From: Terribacillus saccharophilus
GTDB lineage: Bacteria; Bacillota; Bacilli; Bacillales; Amphibacillaceae
Direction: 5' to 3'
Assembly: GCA_900110015.1 (NCBI GenBank)
Contig: FOCD01000001.1
Location: 1 to 64,000 of the forward strand
Length of the DNA stretch: 64,000 nt
Positions 19,178-29,476 of this stretch are shown piece after piece. The notes under the pieces were generated by a model that had not been told where the DNA came from, searched no databases, and saw only the letters and a program-made list of their open reading frames with translations. The position numbers and the translations under genes are program-made. How positions within the stretch are numbered: position 1 is the stretch's first letter; the number at the start of each line of letters is the position of its first letter.

Positions 19178-19705
19178 ATGAAAATGATAGTCGGATCTAA
19201 AAATCCTGCCAAAGTCCAGGCGGTTTCAGCTGTGTTCGGAACTCGGTGGGAACTTGAAAGTGCAGCAGTCGATTCTGGCGTGAGTGCACAGCCGATGAGT
19301 GACGAAGAGACACGCCAAGGTGCCATCCAGCGTGCAAAAGCATGCAGCAAGCTGAGTGGAGCGGCGGCTGGTATTGGACTTGAAGGCGGCGTCACTGAGA
19401 TGGATGACGGTTTGTATATATGCAACTGGGGTGCTTTGGCAGTCGGGGATAAAGTGTGGAGTGCAAGCGGTGCTAAGCTGCTTTTGCCTGACTTCATCGC
19501 CGAACCAGTGCTTTCAGGTCAAGAGCTTGGTCCAGTTATGCGGGCATTTACAAGCAGGCAGGATATCTCCACAACTGAAGGTGCAGTCGGCGTTTTTACC
19601 GATGGACATATGTCTCGCTCTGCTATGTTCGAACATATTTGTTTGCTATTGAAAGGGCAGTATAGCTTTTATGAGATAAATAAAAAGAAGGAAGCGGAAC
19701 TTTAA
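19178..19705 (+). CDS. DUF84 family NTP phosphatase (inosine/xanthosine triphosphatase-like)
   Basis: A 175-residue protein that begins MKMIVGSKNPAKVQAV, the typical nucleotide-binding start of the DUF84/YjjX group. This group removes non-canonical purine triphosphates such as ITP and XTP. Later conserved blocks are GIGLEGGV and FTDGHMSRS. The frame stays open far upstream inside ytoP, but ATG 19178 behind GGAAAGGAAG is the evident start. Confidence 0.82.
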   Translation: MKMIVGSKNPAKVQAVSAVFGTRWELESAAVDSGVSAQPMSDEETRQGAIQRAKACSKLSGAAAGIGLEGGVTEMDDGLYICNWGALAVGDKVWSASGAKLLLPDFIAEPVLSGQELGPVMRAFTSRQDISTTEGAVGVFTDGHMSRSAMFEHICLLLKGQYSFYEINKKKEAEL

Positions 19706-19726
19706 TATCCGCTTCCTTCTTTTTTA
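19682..19726. terminator. bidirectional terminator after the DUF84 gene
   Basis: Stem AAAAAGAAGGAAGCGGA / TCCGCTTCCTTCTTTTT (19682-19724) spans the last codons and stop of the DUF84 gene. It also serves the convergent chemoreceptor gene. Confidence 0.85.
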
Positions 19727-21889
19727 TGATGTCTTTTTATATTCCGTCGTATCGTCTTTATCGTCTTCCGCGATAGGGGAATCTGGCTGATCTGCTTCGA
19801 GGTCCGTCTCAGCAAAAACTTCTTTTTCGGAAGAAGCTGTGTCAGCTGAATCAGATGTATTTAAATAGTCTTCTTCCTTATCGCTGGATTCAGTTGAATT
19901 ATCCGCTGCAGAGGCAAATTCAAATTGAGCTACCTCTATAGCCAATTCTTTGGCCAGCTGCTGCAGCTGGGCGGCTGCGTTTGTCAGAATATCGATTGAA
20001 GCTGCCTGCGTATCACTTGAGGAAGCTACTTCTTGTGCTGTTGAGGCTGCTTCATCGGCTATTTGATTGATATGTTCAAGCATATCCGCAACAGAACCAT
20101 TACTTGTGGCAACTTCTGAAACAGAAGAAGAGATGTCTTTCATTTTCGAATTACCTTGCTGCAGCTGTTTATGAATACGATCAAATGCATTTGTTGTTTC
20201 TTCGACACTGGAAGCTTGAACTTGCTGATAAGCATCGAAGGCTTTGGCTTCTTCCGCCAAATCACTCATCTGCTGATTCATTGTACCAACAAGCTTGTGG
20301 ATTTGCTGTGCTTCTTGTTTGGAGCGTACTGCTAGCTTTTTCACTTCATCAGCAACTACAGCAAATCCTCTTCCTTGCTCACCTGCACGAGCTGATTCAA
20401 TAGCTGCATTCAGTGCCAGCAGGTTTGTGCTTTCTGAAATCTCCTCAATTGTCTGGACAATAGAGCGAATCTGATTTGCCTGCTGTACAGCACTTTGGAT
20501 TTCAGTTGTAAGCTTTTGAGCAAGCTTCATGAAGCTATCTGAGGTTTCATGCAGTTTTTGCATTTGATTGATACCATTGCTTCCTTCCAGCTCTGCTTGT
20601 TTCATCGCTTGACCGACTAGTGCTGTTTCATCCTTCATCATTGTAATTGCATGGCGTACCTTATCTAGCATCACATTGCTTTCTTCCAGCTGAGCAGCCT
20701 GATCCTGCGCACCACCTGCGACTTGGCCGATTGCTTGATTCACTTCTTCATATTGAGCTGCTGTCTGCTGGGAAGCTGCTGCTAGATAAGAAGAGGAGTC
20801 ATCTAACACTTCGGAAGCTTCTTTCACTTTCATCATGGACTGTTCCATCTTACCAGCCATTTGATTAAATGTTTCACCTAAATCTGCCATCTCATCCTTT
20901 GTGGTAATTGGTACACGGTAAGCTAAATTACCATTTCCGATAATTTCCGTAGCTTCTTTAAGCTGACGAATTGATTTCGTAATGGCTCGAATAAGCGGCC
21001 ATCCGATACAAAGTACAAGCAGGAAACTAAGAATGATAACGGCAAGTAAGACAATGCCAAGAACTGTAGATGTTCTTTCATTTGACTGTTTCAGATTGTC
21101 GGTTTGCTCAATTGCTGTTTCTCCGACACTATCTACAGTCGTTGTTACTTCCAAAGCAGCTGTTTCGAAATTCGCTGCTAGCTTTGAAGCCTGGGTGCGT
21201 GTGTTCGATAGCGTAGACATGGCAGATGTGTATTTTAAGAGACTGGTGTTTATATCACTAACCGCGTCACTATCTAAATCTGAATCTGAAATTGCCGTTT
21301 TGAATGCGTCTACTGCTCCATCGAATTCGTCTTTATTTGGGACAACGCCATTTGGAGGCTGGATGATACCTTGTTCGGTTCTTGTGACGTTCTCTAAAGC
21401 AGCAGATACGTCATCTCCAGCATTTTCAGCAATGCCGCGAAAATTCTCTGAAGCATCAGTTATGATTTTACGGAGTCCTTCATCAGAAGTGTAGCCGATT
21501 GTTTCGTTCATACTCGTGACTTTTTCAAGTTCTTGTTCATAGGAAGCTGCACCTTCCTTTATTTGCGTAAAGTAAGCTTGCAAATCATTATTATTCTTGT
21601 ATTTGTCTTCATATGTAGAAGCTTGTTTCTCAATGCCAGCAATAGCGCCTAGTACAGATTCGGCGTTAGATACAGAAGGCTGGGCAAAGTATGTCTCCTG
21701 CTTTTCAAGTGTATCAAGCATGTCATCCTTGATATATTGACTGGACACATAGGCTTCTTGGTATCGCTGTGTTTCATCTGACATTTGATTCTGCTGGTAA
21801 AAATAATAATAACTGAAAGCTCCAAGTAACAGAATGCTTGCCAGTGAAGAGAACATGATTAAACGGATTCTCTGTCGAATGGTATGCAT
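19724..21889 (-). CDS. methyl-accepting chemotaxis protein
   Basis: A 721-residue transmembrane chemoreceptor. Segment 1 is at about residues 11-30, an extracellular sensing domain of about 240 residues follows, then segment 2 ([20 protein letters not shown], about 275-295), a HAMP domain (to about 350) and a long signalling coiled coil whose tip [16 protein letters not shown] is near residue 487. The sensing domain is all-helical and resembles four-helix-bundle types; its ligand is unknown. The last 60 residues form an unusually acidic Ser/Asp/Glu tail without a receptor pentapeptide. Monocistronic, with its own promoter. Confidence 0.92.
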   Translation of the reverse strand: MHTIRQRIRLIMFSSLASILLLGAFSYYYFYQQNQMSDETQRYQEAYVSSQYIKDDMLDTLEKQETYFAQPSVSNAESVLGAIAGIEKQASTYEDKYKNNNDLQAYFTQIKEGAASYEQELEKVTSMNETIGYTSDEGLRKIITDASENFRGIAENAGDDVSAALENVTRTEQGIIQPPNGVVPNKDEFDGAVDAFKTAISDSDLDSDAVSDINTSLLKYTSAMSTLSNTRTQASKLAANFETAALEVTTTVDSVGETAIEQTDNLKQSNERTSTVLGIVLLAVIILSFLLVLCIGWPLIRAITKSIRQLKEATEIIGNGNLAYRVPITTKDEMADLGETFNQMAGKMEQSMMKVKEASEVLDDSSSYLAAASQQTAAQYEEVNQAIGQVAGGAQDQAAQLEESNVMLDKVRHAITMMKDETALVGQAMKQAELEGSNGINQMQKLHETSDSFMKLAQKLTTEIQSAVQQANQIRSIVQTIEEISESTNLLALNAAIESARAGEQGRGFAVVADEVKKLAVRSKQEAQQIHKLVGTMNQQMSDLAEEAKAFDAYQQVQASSVEETTNAFDRIHKQLQQGNSKMKDISSSVSEVATSNGSVADMLEHINQIADEAASTAQEVASSSDTQAASIDILTNAAAQLQQLAKELAIEVAQFEFASAADNSTESSDKEEDYLNTSDSADTASSEKEVFAETDLEADQPDSPIAEDDKDDTTEYKKTS

Positions 21890-21924
21890 ATATTTCCCCC
21901 TTATGCTATTGTGTGCTCCCTTAT

Positions 21925-21953
21925 ATTATAGGTACAACCTACCATATTTACAA
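21925..21953 (-). promoter_or_regulatory. sigma-A-type promoter of the chemoreceptor gene
   Basis: On the minus strand TTGTAA and TATAAT are separated by exactly 17 bases, about 40 bases before the start codon. This differs from the sigma-D control of most Bacillus chemoreceptor genes. Confidence 0.65.
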
Positions 21954-22135
21954 TAAATTAATAAAAGTTTGATAATTTAGCTAAATGATTCGACCCATTC
22001 ATATGATTTGAACTGTATATTCCTAGGTACAAAGAGGAAGGACCTTGCAAAGTGACAGCTACAAAGCGCAGTATATTCGCTTTTGGTTCTGTGCTTTGAT
22101 AAAATGAAAAAAAAGATTAATGGGGGCATTTTAAA

Positions 22136-22453
22136 TTGAAAAACCTAGAATCAGAAGCACAACTCAAAGAAATACTCCAAAATGGCAAAACAATCTTAAT
22201 GTTTTCTGCTGACTGGTGCCCGGACTGCCGAATCATCGAGCCGGAACTGCCAGAAATCGAAGCGAAATACAGCGAGTTCGAATTCATCCATGTAGACCGT
22301 GATCAGTTCATTGAAGTGTGCCAGCAATATGATGTATTCGGTATTCCGAGTTTTGTTGCATTCAATAAAGAAGAAGAAATCGGACGTTTTGTTTCGAAGG
22401 ATCGCAAGTCTAAAGAGGAAATCGAGTCTTTCATCGAATCCTTACCGCAATAA
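22136..22453 (+). CDS. ytpP: thioredoxin family protein (YtpP-like)
   Basis: A 105-residue thioredoxin-fold protein with active site WCPDCR at residues 27-32 and the cis-proline block YDVFGIPSFVAFN. The CPDC motif is atypical compared with CGPC, so its redox partner may differ from that of thioredoxin A. It starts with TTG after a GGGGG stretch and begins the ytpP-ytpQ-ytpR operon. Confidence 0.88.
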   Translation: MKNLESEAQLKEILQNGKTILMFSADWCPDCRIIEPELPEIEAKYSEFEFIHVDRDQFIEVCQQYDVFGIPSFVAFNKEEEIGRFVSKDRKSKEEIESFIESLPQ

Positions 22454-22471
22454 CTGCAAGGAGTATAACTT

Positions 22472-23293
22472 ATGAAAATGACTGCATTGAAAATGAAACA
22501 AAAACTGGAGGACCGCTTGCAGGATCCTGCATGGCGCACTTCTTATGATCGGGATAAGAGCAAATTTCGAGTAGAATGGCAGGATACGAAGGAAGGTGTG
22601 ACGCTCGCACTTCCAAATATTATTGCAAAATATGAGACACGTGGCGAAAAAGCGCTGGATGAACTTGAACAGCATGTAAAAGAAGCTTTACGTGTCATGC
22701 ATGAAGAGCAGCATCTGGAAGGAAATGAACAGCATGTCTTTCCAGTTATACGAGCTACCTCTTTTCCATCTAAGACGAAAGCCGGACTGAAGATGGTATA
22801 TTCAGAGCATACGGCAGAAACGAGAATTTATTACGCGCTTGACCTTGGTAAATCGTACCGCCTCATTGATGAACAAATGATGAAAGAGCAAGGCTGGACT
22901 ATAGAACGTCTTCGAGAAATTGCTGCATTCAACGCTAGAAGTCTTTCTACAGAAATGAAAGAAGATAGGGTTGCAGAAAATTCCTTTTACTTTATTGCGA
23001 CACAAGATGGCTACGATGCGAGCCGCATTTTGAACGAGTCGCTCTTGGAAGGTTTCCGTGCGAATGCCAAGGGGGATGTGCTTGTAGCTGTTCCTCACCA
23101 GGATGTGCTGATTATAGCGGATATTGAAAATAAGACTGGTTATGATATATTAGCACAGGTAACCATGAAATATTTTGCAGAAGGCCGTGTACCAATCACA
23201 TCTTTACCATTCATTTACGAAGATAAGAAATTGGAGCCAGTTTTCATTATGGCACGCAATAGACCAGAGTCTGCCAAGGGAGAGGAAAAGTAA
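22472..23293 (+). CDS. ytpQ: DUF1444 family protein (YtpQ-like)
   Basis: A 273-residue soluble protein of the DUF1444/YtpQ family, always near ytpP and ytpR in Bacillus. Features include [23 protein letters not shown] near residue 50 and [14 protein letters not shown] near residue 205. No catalytic motif is evident and the function is unknown. It lies 18 bases after ytpP and one base before ytpR. Confidence 0.82.
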   Translation: MKMTALKMKQKLEDRLQDPAWRTSYDRDKSKFRVEWQDTKEGVTLALPNIIAKYETRGEKALDELEQHVKEALRVMHEEQHLEGNEQHVFPVIRATSFPSKTKAGLKMVYSEHTAETRIYYALDLGKSYRLIDEQMMKEQGWTIERLREIAAFNARSLSTEMKEDRVAENSFYFIATQDGYDASRILNESLLEGFRANAKGDVLVAVPHQDVLIIADIENKTGYDILAQVTMKYFAEGRVPITSLPFIYEDKKLEPVFIMARNRPESAKGEEK

Positions 23294-23294
23294 G

Positions 23295-23894
23295 ATGCAA
23301 GCATTTTATAACAAGCAAGGAATCGGTGACGTATTGCTGCTCGCTATCAAGCAAGGAGATCGTCATTCTATTAAAGAAGAGAGATTCGGAGATGTTGTGC
23401 GGATTACAGATAAGGATGAGCTTGTCGGTTATAATATCTTCCGCGCTTCTGAATACTTGAAAATTACAACAGCAGGCAAGGTACAGGTTGATGAGGAATT
23501 TGTCGGCAAAATTCGTGATATTTTCCGCCAGAATAACTTGGAAGATGCACTTGATGTAGACCTTACTCCTAAATTCGTTGTCGGATTTGTTAAGGAAAAA
23601 GAAAAGCACAGCAACGCTGATAAACTAAGTGTCTGCCAAGTAGATCTTGGAGATGAAACAGTACAAATCGTTTGTGGTGCACCAAACGTAGATGCTGGTC
23701 AAAAAGTGGTAGTTGCGAAAGTGGGCGCTATTATGCCGAGCGGTTTGGAAATCAAAGCCGGCAATTTACGTGGTGAAGATAGTTTTGGAATGATTTGCTC
23801 CCAAAAAGAGCTAGGTCTTCCAAACGCACCGGAAGAAAAAGGAATTTATGTACTGGACGATTCCTATAAAGTCGGCCAGGTTTTTGAATCTTAA
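23295..23894 (+). CDS. ytpR: YtpR-type tRNA-binding-domain protein
   Basis: A 199-residue protein. The N-terminal 90 residues form the DUF4479-like region, and the C-terminal half is an EMAP/Trbp111-type OB fold ([39 protein letters not shown]) as found in PheT and MetS. It may bind tRNA non-specifically; a role is not known. The start ATG 23295 lies just after the ytpQ stop; the frame open from 23175 is inside ytpQ. Confidence 0.87.
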   Translation: MQAFYNKQGIGDVLLLAIKQGDRHSIKEERFGDVVRITDKDELVGYNIFRASEYLKITTAGKVQVDEEFVGKIRDIFRQNNLEDALDVDLTPKFVVGFVKEKEKHSNADKLSVCQVDLGDETVQIVCGAPNVDAGQKVVVAKVGAIMPSGLEIKAGNLRGEDSFGMICSQKELGLPNAPEEKGIYVLDDSYKVGQVFES

Positions 23895-23905
23895 TAGGGA
23901 AATGA

Positions 23906-23938
23906 ACACCGGATACAAGCGTATCCGGTGTTTTTTTA
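23906..23938 (+). terminator. terminator of the ytpPQR operon
   Basis: Eleven-pair stem ACACCGGATAC / GTATCCGGTGT with loop AAGC and seven T residues. Confidence 0.92.
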
Positions 23939-24072
23939 GGTAATTGGGACTGAAATGCCGGAGAACCGCCGTATTTTTTGAGTTTTGATGGAATGTTTTT
24001 AGGGTAAAGCTATTCACGGTTTGTGAAAACCTGCTAAAATGAAGATATTATACTGAAAAAGGAAGATTTACT

Positions 24073-26811
24073 ATGTGGGAGCGTCTTAGGCAAGCTCTAA
24101 GCAACTTTTTTATGACCGAAGTAGTAGTGGAAGAAGAACCAGAGCTGAAATCACGGAACGCTTCTGAACAGAAAGTACAGAAACAGTATCAGACAAATCA
24201 GCAGCCACAAGCAAAAATGGCTTATACATATCCAAAAGAACGTGCTTTTCGGTTTCCAATGATACCGGATGAGTCACGAAGTACCAAACCACCAGCCTCA
24301 AATGTGCGGCCGGTGCGTCATCGAGCCCAACCAGATACTAAAATACCAGAAAATCGGCAGCCTAGGCAGCCAGAAAAACCAAAAGTGCAAGAGCGGCCTT
24401 CCAGTGTAAACTGGCAGCGCCAACCAGAAAGAAAAGAACCGGAAACAAAGATAGAGAAGAAGCCTTTCCAACCGACAGAAGTTCCGTCTCCTGTATACGG
24501 TTTCCGCAAGCGGAAAGAAGAGGTCGCAGATATCGTAACACTGGCATCCATTCAAGACCGGGCAGATTGGAAAAGAATTGCAGCTTCTGCTACTACGGTT
24601 AGCCCAGAAGTAGAGGAAGAAAAAAAGTTTGATATTCATGTTGAACAGGCTCCAGTTGAAGATAACACACTGGAAAATCCTATACCGGAATCGATAGAGC
24701 AAACGGATATTGCAGCTGCAGAATTGGATAACAAAGAAACTCTTTTAGAAGAAACAGATGTTAGCGTTGCAGAGGAAGAAGTAATTGAGGAAATTTCGGT
24801 TTCTGAACCAACGGAAGTTCTGGAAGCTGAACCAATTCAGCTTGAAGAAGAGCCAGCTAGCATAGAAGAAGAAATTGCATTGGACCAACCGGCTGATATA
24901 GAAGAGACTGCTTCAAATAAAGAAGCAGATAACATGGCAGAAGAAATTGTTTTGGAACAATCGATTGATTTAATCGAAGAAGACGATGCTCCGGATTTAG
25001 AAGCAGACTCCAAAGCAGAGGACGAAGTTGATGATCTTACGGCCGAAGAGGCTGTACCAGAAGCAGCAGTAGATAGTGCAGCAGAAAAGACTGCTCCGAA
25101 CCAAATAGCTGAGCTAGAAAAGACTGACGACTCAGTCGTACAAGCTGATGCTTCAGGCATAGGAACAGTTCAGTCAGCGGAACTAACTGAAGAGAAAGAA
25201 GTATTGCAGTCAAAGGAGAGCGCGGAAACATCAAACTCCCGAATTCGTGATACTAGCAATACAGTGAGAAAATCAGTACCTTTCAACGTATTTATGACAC
25301 CAAGAGATAAACGAAGCAATTTGCAGGAAAATAAGCTGTCCAGCCGCCAAGATTCACAGAAGACGGAGCAGGTTGAACAGAAAATCATTCAGCAGACAGA
25401 GCCGAGCTTTGCCAGACCTCCGATGCATCTTTTGAATGATCCTGTCGAACAAACGATAGAGAATGATGCTTGGGTCGATCAGCAAAGCCAGCTTTTGGAG
25501 ACTACTCTGCAGCATTTCAATGTGAATGCACACGTGGTTAATGCGATGCAAGGCCCGTCTGTCACACGTTTTGAGGTTCAGCCTGATCTTGGTGTCAAGG
25601 TTAGCAAAATCAAGAGCCTGACAGATGATATCAAGCTTAATATGGCAGCAAAAGACATCCGTATGGAAGCGCCGATTCCTGGTAAGAATGCAATCGGTAT
25701 CGAAGTGCCGAATGCTGAATCGAAGCAAGTTGGCTTACAGGAGATACTGGAGACGGAAGATTTTCAAGATAACAGTTCGCCGCTTTCAGTCGGACTAGGC
25801 TTGAATATTTCGGGCAATCCGATTGTGACTAACTTACAGAAGATGCCCCACGGTCTGATAGCTGGAGCAACAGGTTCTGGTAAAAGTGTATGTATCAATA
25901 CAATTCTGCTAAGTCTATTGTATAAGGCGAATCATAAACAGGTGAAATTCCTGCTAATCGATCCAAAGATGGTGGAGCTTGCTCCGTATAATGACTTGCC
26001 TCATTTAGTTTCTCCAGTCATTACCGACACCAAAGCGGCTACTGCAGCTCTGAAGTGGGCGGTAAATGAAATGGAAGAACGATACATGAAGTTCGTTGGC
26101 GAAGGCGTCCGCGATATCGGACGATATAACGAGAAACTCGATAAGCAAGGGCGATATGCTGATAAGATGCCATATTTGGTCATCGTTATCGATGAGTTGG
26201 CAGATCTGATGATGGTAGCTCCTCAAGATGTTGAGGATTCTATCTGCCGTATCGCACAGAAAGCACGGGCAGCCGGCATCCATCTGCTGCTGGCGACGCA
26301 GCGTCCGTCCGTGGATGTCATTACAGGCTTGATTAAAGCCAATATCCCAACACGAATTGCTTTCAGTGTTTCTTCTGCAATCGATTCCCGGACTATCATT
26401 GATAATAACGGTGCAGAGAAATTACTCGGAAAAGGTGATATGCTCTTCGTTGAAAACGGAGCGCGGCAAGCTCAGCGTATCCAAGGCGCTTTTGTGTCTG
26501 ATGAAGAGATCGAACGAGTTGTACAATATGTGAAACAGACAGCACCGCCAGAGTACCTTTTCCAGCATGAGGATCTGCTCGAGCGACGAGAGTCCGAGGA
26601 GGACGAGGATGAGTTGTATCGGGAAGCAGTCGAGTTTGTAATCGAGCACAATAGTGCGAGTGCAAGCTTGCTGCAGCGCCGTTTCAAAATCGGTTATAAC
26701 CGTGCTGCCAGATTGATTGATCATATGGAGATGAGAGGTGTCATCTCCGAACAGAAAGGGAGCAAGCCGCGCGATGTACTCGTCTCGCTGGCTCAGCTTC
26801 AAACGGAATGA
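24073..26811 (+). CDS. sftA: septum-associated DNA translocase SftA (FtsK/SpoIIIE family)
   Basis: A 912-residue DNA pump that clears chromosomal DNA from the closing division septum. It has no membrane segments, which separates it from SpoIIIE. The N-terminus is a short amphipathic stretch (WERLRQALSNFF) and a very acidic low-complexity linker runs from about residue 150 to 430. The alpha/beta motor follows, with Walker A GATGSGKS near residue 598 and Walker B LVIVIDELADLM near 701. The C-terminal winged-helix gamma domain (about 848-905) reads the polar DNA sequence. Length is close to B. subtilis SftA. Confidence 0.92.
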   Translation: MWERLRQALSNFFMTEVVVEEEPELKSRNASEQKVQKQYQTNQQPQAKMAYTYPKERAFRFPMIPDESRSTKPPASNVRPVRHRAQPDTKIPENRQPRQPEKPKVQERPSSVNWQRQPERKEPETKIEKKPFQPTEVPSPVYGFRKRKEEVADIVTLASIQDRADWKRIAASATTVSPEVEEEKKFDIHVEQAPVEDNTLENPIPESIEQTDIAAAELDNKETLLEETDVSVAEEEVIEEISVSEPTEVLEAEPIQLEEEPASIEEEIALDQPADIEETASNKEADNMAEEIVLEQSIDLIEEDDAPDLEADSKAEDEVDDLTAEEAVPEAAVDSAAEKTAPNQIAELEKTDDSVVQADASGIGTVQSAELTEEKEVLQSKESAETSNSRIRDTSNTVRKSVPFNVFMTPRDKRSNLQENKLSSRQDSQKTEQVEQKIIQQTEPSFARPPMHLLNDPVEQTIENDAWVDQQSQLLETTLQHFNVNAHVVNAMQGPSVTRFEVQPDLGVKVSKIKSLTDDIKLNMAAKDIRMEAPIPGKNAIGIEVPNAESKQVGLQEILETEDFQDNSSPLSVGLGLNISGNPIVTNLQKMPHGLIAGATGSGKSVCINTILLSLLYKANHKQVKFLLIDPKMVELAPYNDLPHLVSPVITDTKAATAALKWAVNEMEERYMKFVGEGVRDIGRYNEKLDKQGRYADKMPYLVIVIDELADLMMVAPQDVEDSICRIAQKARAAGIHLLLATQRPSVDVITGLIKANIPTRIAFSVSSAIDSRTIIDNNGAEKLLGKGDMLFVENGARQAQRIQGAFVSDEEIERVVQYVKQTAPPEYLFQHEDLLERRESEEDEDELYREAVEFVIEHNSASASLLQRRFKIGYNRAARLIDHMEMRGVISEQKGSKPRDVLVSLAQLQTE

Positions 26812-26814
26812 ACG

Positions 26815-26856
26815 ACAGCCTGGATGTTGTCCTATGGACCGTCCAGGCTGTATTGT
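26815..26856 (+). terminator. hairpin after sftA
   Basis: Stem ACAGCCTGGA / TCCAGGCTGT (26815-26824 and 26842-26851) with an inner GTCC/GGAC stem. The T tract is poor, so termination may be partial. Confidence 0.6.
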
Positions 26857-26922
26857 TATCCGAGACACCAACAATAGGTGCTATGTATATACTGTAAAAA
26901 GCGTAACAGAAGAGATTCTGCA

Positions 26923-26951
26923 TTTATAAAATACCGACAAAATGCTATACT
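26923..26951 (+). promoter_or_regulatory. putative sigma-A promoter of murC
   Basis: TTTATA (26923-26928) and TATACT (26946-26951) with a 17-base spacer, about 100 bases before murC. Confidence 0.5.
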
Positions 26952-27054
26952 GTTGCTAGTATGCTTTTTTTCATGTATATGTGACACACAACGCTTTACA
27001 TACTTATACTAACACCATACAAAAGCGACATATTATTATGTGGAGGTTCCTATT

Positions 27055-28359
27055 ATGACAACTTACCATTTCGTTGGTATTAAAGGATCTGGTATGAGTG
27101 CATTGGCGCAGATCCTGCATGATGCAGGTGAGAAAGTCCAAGGCTCCGATGTGGAGAAAGTTTTCTTCACAGATCAGGCTCTGAAAGATAAAAACATTAC
27201 AATACTGCCATTTACAAAAGATAATATCAAACCGAATTTAACAATTATTGCAGGGAATGCTTTCTCTGATGAACACGAGGAAATCCTTGAAGCTAAAAAG
27301 CTTGGTCTTCCGATCTACCGTTATCATGACTTCTTAGGTGCATATGCGGATAAATTCCGCAGCATTGCAGTAACAGGAGCACATGGTAAAACATCGACGA
27401 CAGGTCTCATGGCATATACACTGAAGCAGTCTCACCCAATCTCTTATTTGATCGGAGACGGAACTGGAAGCGGACAGCCTAAGAGTGATTATTTTGTTTT
27501 TGAAGCATGTGAGTACCGCCGCCACTTCCTAGCTTATAAACCGGATTATGCGGTCATGCTGAATATAGATTTCGATCATCCTGACTATTTCCAGAACATC
27601 GAGGATGTTTTCCAGGCTTTTCAGCAATTAGCCGATCAAGTGAAGCACGGTATCATTGCATGCGGTGATGATCCATATTTACGTGACCTTCAAGCAAATG
27701 TACCAATTCATTATTATGGATTCGATGCGTCTAATATGTATCAGGCAAAAAATGTACATGAAGAGCCAAATGGTACGACATTCGATGTATATATTGAAGG
27801 CAGCTTCTATCATACGTTCACCATTCCTGGATACGGGAATCATCAGGTTCTCAATGCGCTGGCAGTGACAGCAGTATGTCATCAGGAAGGTATGACACCT
27901 GATCAAATCAAAGAAATGTATGGTTTCACGGGTGTGAAACGACGTTTCTCTGAGAAGCAAGTCGGCAGCCAAGTATTGGTGGATGATTATGCTCATCATC
28001 CAAAAGAAATCGAAGTAACGATAGAATCAGCTCAAAAGAAATATCCTGATAAGCAGATTGTGGCTGTATTCCAGCCGCACACCTTCTCAAGGACAAAGAC
28101 TTTCTTGCAAGAGTTCGCAGACAGTCTGAAAAACGCGGATAGCGTTTATCTGTGTGATATTTTCGGTTCAGCTCGTGAAGCAAAAGGGAATCTGACAATC
28201 CAGGATTTGCAGGAGCTTATACCAGGCTGTGAAGTATTGCAGCTTGAAGATGTTAAAGTACTTAAGCAATATGAAGACAGTGTCCTTCTATTCATGGGAG
28301 CCGGTGACATACAGAAATTCCAGGCCCGCTATGAAGAGTCGTTGCAAGCTGTCCAATAA
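27055..28359 (+). CDS. murC: UDP-N-acetylmuramate--L-alanine ligase MurC
   Basis: A 434-residue ATP-dependent ligase that adds the first amino acid, L-alanine, to UDP-MurNAc. The N-terminal fold [15 protein letters not shown] holds the UDP substrate, the ATP loop is [10 protein letters not shown] near residue 107, and the central YRRHF block and C-terminal [11 protein letters not shown] are typical. The start is ATG 27055 behind GTGGAGG; the frame open from 27040 lacks a better site. Position after sftA is as in B. subtilis. Confidence 0.94.
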   Translation: MTTYHFVGIKGSGMSALAQILHDAGEKVQGSDVEKVFFTDQALKDKNITILPFTKDNIKPNLTIIAGNAFSDEHEEILEAKKLGLPIYRYHDFLGAYADKFRSIAVTGAHGKTSTTGLMAYTLKQSHPISYLIGDGTGSGQPKSDYFVFEACEYRRHFLAYKPDYAVMLNIDFDHPDYFQNIEDVFQAFQQLADQVKHGIIACGDDPYLRDLQANVPIHYYGFDASNMYQAKNVHEEPNGTTFDVYIEGSFYHTFTIPGYGNHQVLNALAVTAVCHQEGMTPDQIKEMYGFTGVKRRFSEKQVGSQVLVDDYAHHPKEIEVTIESAQKKYPDKQIVAVFQPHTFSRTKTFLQEFADSLKNADSVYLCDIFGSAREAKGNLTIQDLQELIPGCEVLQLEDVKVLKQYEDSVLLFMGAGDIQKFQARYEESLQAVQ

Positions 28360-28371
28360 TCAATTACACTT

Positions 28372-28400
28372 AAAAAAGGGAGTATTGCTCCCTTTTTTTT
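28372..28400 (+). terminator. murC terminator
   Basis: Stem AAAAAAGGGAG / CTCCCTTTTTT with loop TATTG and a T tract. Confidence 0.88.
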
Positions 28401-28414
28401 ATTTGTACTTTTAT

Positions 28415-28439
28415 GTTTAACGACGTACACCAAGGGAAT
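28415..28439 (+). promoter_or_regulatory. sigma-B promoter of the ytxG group
   Basis: GTTTAA (28415-28420), a 13-base spacer, and GGGAAT (28434-28439) match the sigma-B consensus very well. The equivalent B. subtilis operon is a known general-stress operon. Confidence 0.82.
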
Positions 28440-28467
28440 AACGTAGTTAGACAAAGGAGTATAAAGC

Positions 28468-28518
28468 ATGAGATGTGCTTCAACTACTCATACTACATAC
28501 CAAGAAGGAGCTGACTAA
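28468..28518 (+). CDS. possible 16-residue upstream leader peptide of ytxG
   Basis: ATG 28468 follows AAAGGAG at a good distance (28454-28460) and reads MRCASTTHTTYQEGAD before TAA at 28516-28518. It starts about 25 bases downstream of the sigma-B -10 element, contains the ytxG Shine-Dalgarno AAGAAGGAG within its last codons, and stops five bases before the ytxG start. The layout suggests translational coupling. Only sequence layout supports it; translation is not shown. Confidence 0.4.
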   Translation: MRCASTTHTTYQEGAD

Positions 28519-28523
28519 TCATT

Positions 28524-29006
28524 ATGGAAATTCTAGGGTACATCGCTGCATTGATTGCAGCAATCGCATTCGCAGTCTTAGTAATCTACCTCGCAAAAAC
28601 ATTGAAAGCTGCTTCACGCACACTAAATGATGTTGCAAGCACATTGGAAGGTGTAGAGAAACAGATGCAGGGCATTACGAGCGAAACAGCTGAACTGCTC
28701 AGCAAAACAAATCACCTTGCAGAGGATATCGGAGAAAAAGCGCAGAAGCTTAACACTCTTGTTGACGGAATTGAAGGTATCGGTGATACAGTACACAGCC
28801 TCAACAATTCTATCCGCAATGTGTCCAACAAAGTGGCACTATCTGCAGAACAGCATACAGAACAAACTGGCCAAGTACTAAAATGGGGCTCAGTTATACT
28901 TGACTTATGGAAGAAAAAGAAGCAGAATGAAGCCAATGAGGTCGCCTCTGTACCTGCAGTGCAGCCAACAGAGCAACCACTACCAGTAAAAGAAACATCC
29001 CATTAA
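28524..29006 (+). CDS. ytxG: DUF948 general stress protein YtxG
   Basis: A 160-residue protein with an N-terminal membrane anchor (ILGYIAALIAAIAFAVLVIYLA) and a long amphipathic helix (residues 30-110) characteristic of the DUF948 family. The C-terminus is a proline/glutamine-rich tail. It is the first gene of the sigma-B ytxG-ytxH pair. Its molecular function is unknown. Confidence 0.88.
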   Translation: MEILGYIAALIAAIAFAVLVIYLAKTLKAASRTLNDVASTLEGVEKQMQGITSETAELLSKTNHLAEDIGEKAQKLNTLVDGIEGIGDTVHSLNNSIRNVSNKVALSAEQHTEQTGQVLKWGSVILDLWKKKKQNEANEVASVPAVQPTEQPLPVKETSH

Positions 29007-29036
29007 ACCAAGCGACGCGATAGGAGGCAATGCAGT

Positions 29037-29471
29037 ATGTCAACGAAAAAGACGAACGGAAGAGATTTTCTGATTGGTTCGATCATCGGCAGCGTAGTAG
29101 GAGCTGTGACTGCTCTTGTTCTTGCACCTAAATCCGGTAAAGAACTTCGCAGCGATATTACGGAACAGGCTAGCTCCCTAAAAGGGCGCGCGGGCGAAAT
29201 GAAAACACAGTACAGTGAAAAAGGTGCACAATGGAAAGATGTTGTCACTGAAAAATCCCGTGTAGTAGCTGATAAGGTGAAAGAATCTTCTCAGACTGTA
29301 CAGGACAAAGTTAAGAATCTAAAATCCAAAGACCAAGCAGATGACACAGCTTCAAACGATAAGGAAGCAGAAGATGCAGCGGAAGAAGTAGCACGCGCAA
29401 TCGAGGAAGCTGCAAGGGAATTGGAAATGGAACAGCAGAAATCCACGATTGAACGTAACAAGGATCTTTAA
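29037..29471 (+). CDS. ytxH: YtxH family general stress protein
   Basis: A 144-residue protein with the YtxH signature: glycine-rich membrane segment FLIGSIIGSVVGAVTALVLAP followed by KSGKELR, then a long charged helix. It lies 30 bases after ytxG behind GGAGGC. Function unknown; stress induction is inferred from the promoter. Confidence 0.88.
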   Translation: MSTKKTNGRDFLIGSIIGSVVGAVTALVLAPKSGKELRSDITEQASSLKGRAGEMKTQYSEKGAQWKDVVTEKSRVVADKVKESSQTVQDKVKNLKSKDQADDTASNDKEAEDAAEEVARAIEEAARELEMEQQKSTIERNKDL

Positions 29472-29476
29472 TTATA

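Noticed and set aside
22034-22098. Short ORF of about 20 codons with GAGGAAGG, and a hairpin CAAAGCGCAG / CTGTGCTTTG, before ytpP
   Set aside because: The ORF begins with TTG or GTG only, the two options are in different frames, and the hairpin has a 17-base loop without T run. Too weak to call.
24837-25160. Serine/alanine-rich ORF of 107 residues on the minus strand
   Set aside because: It is the antisense shadow of the Glu-rich linker of SftA (GAA/GAG codons read as TTC/CTC, and so on) and has no Shine-Dalgarno.
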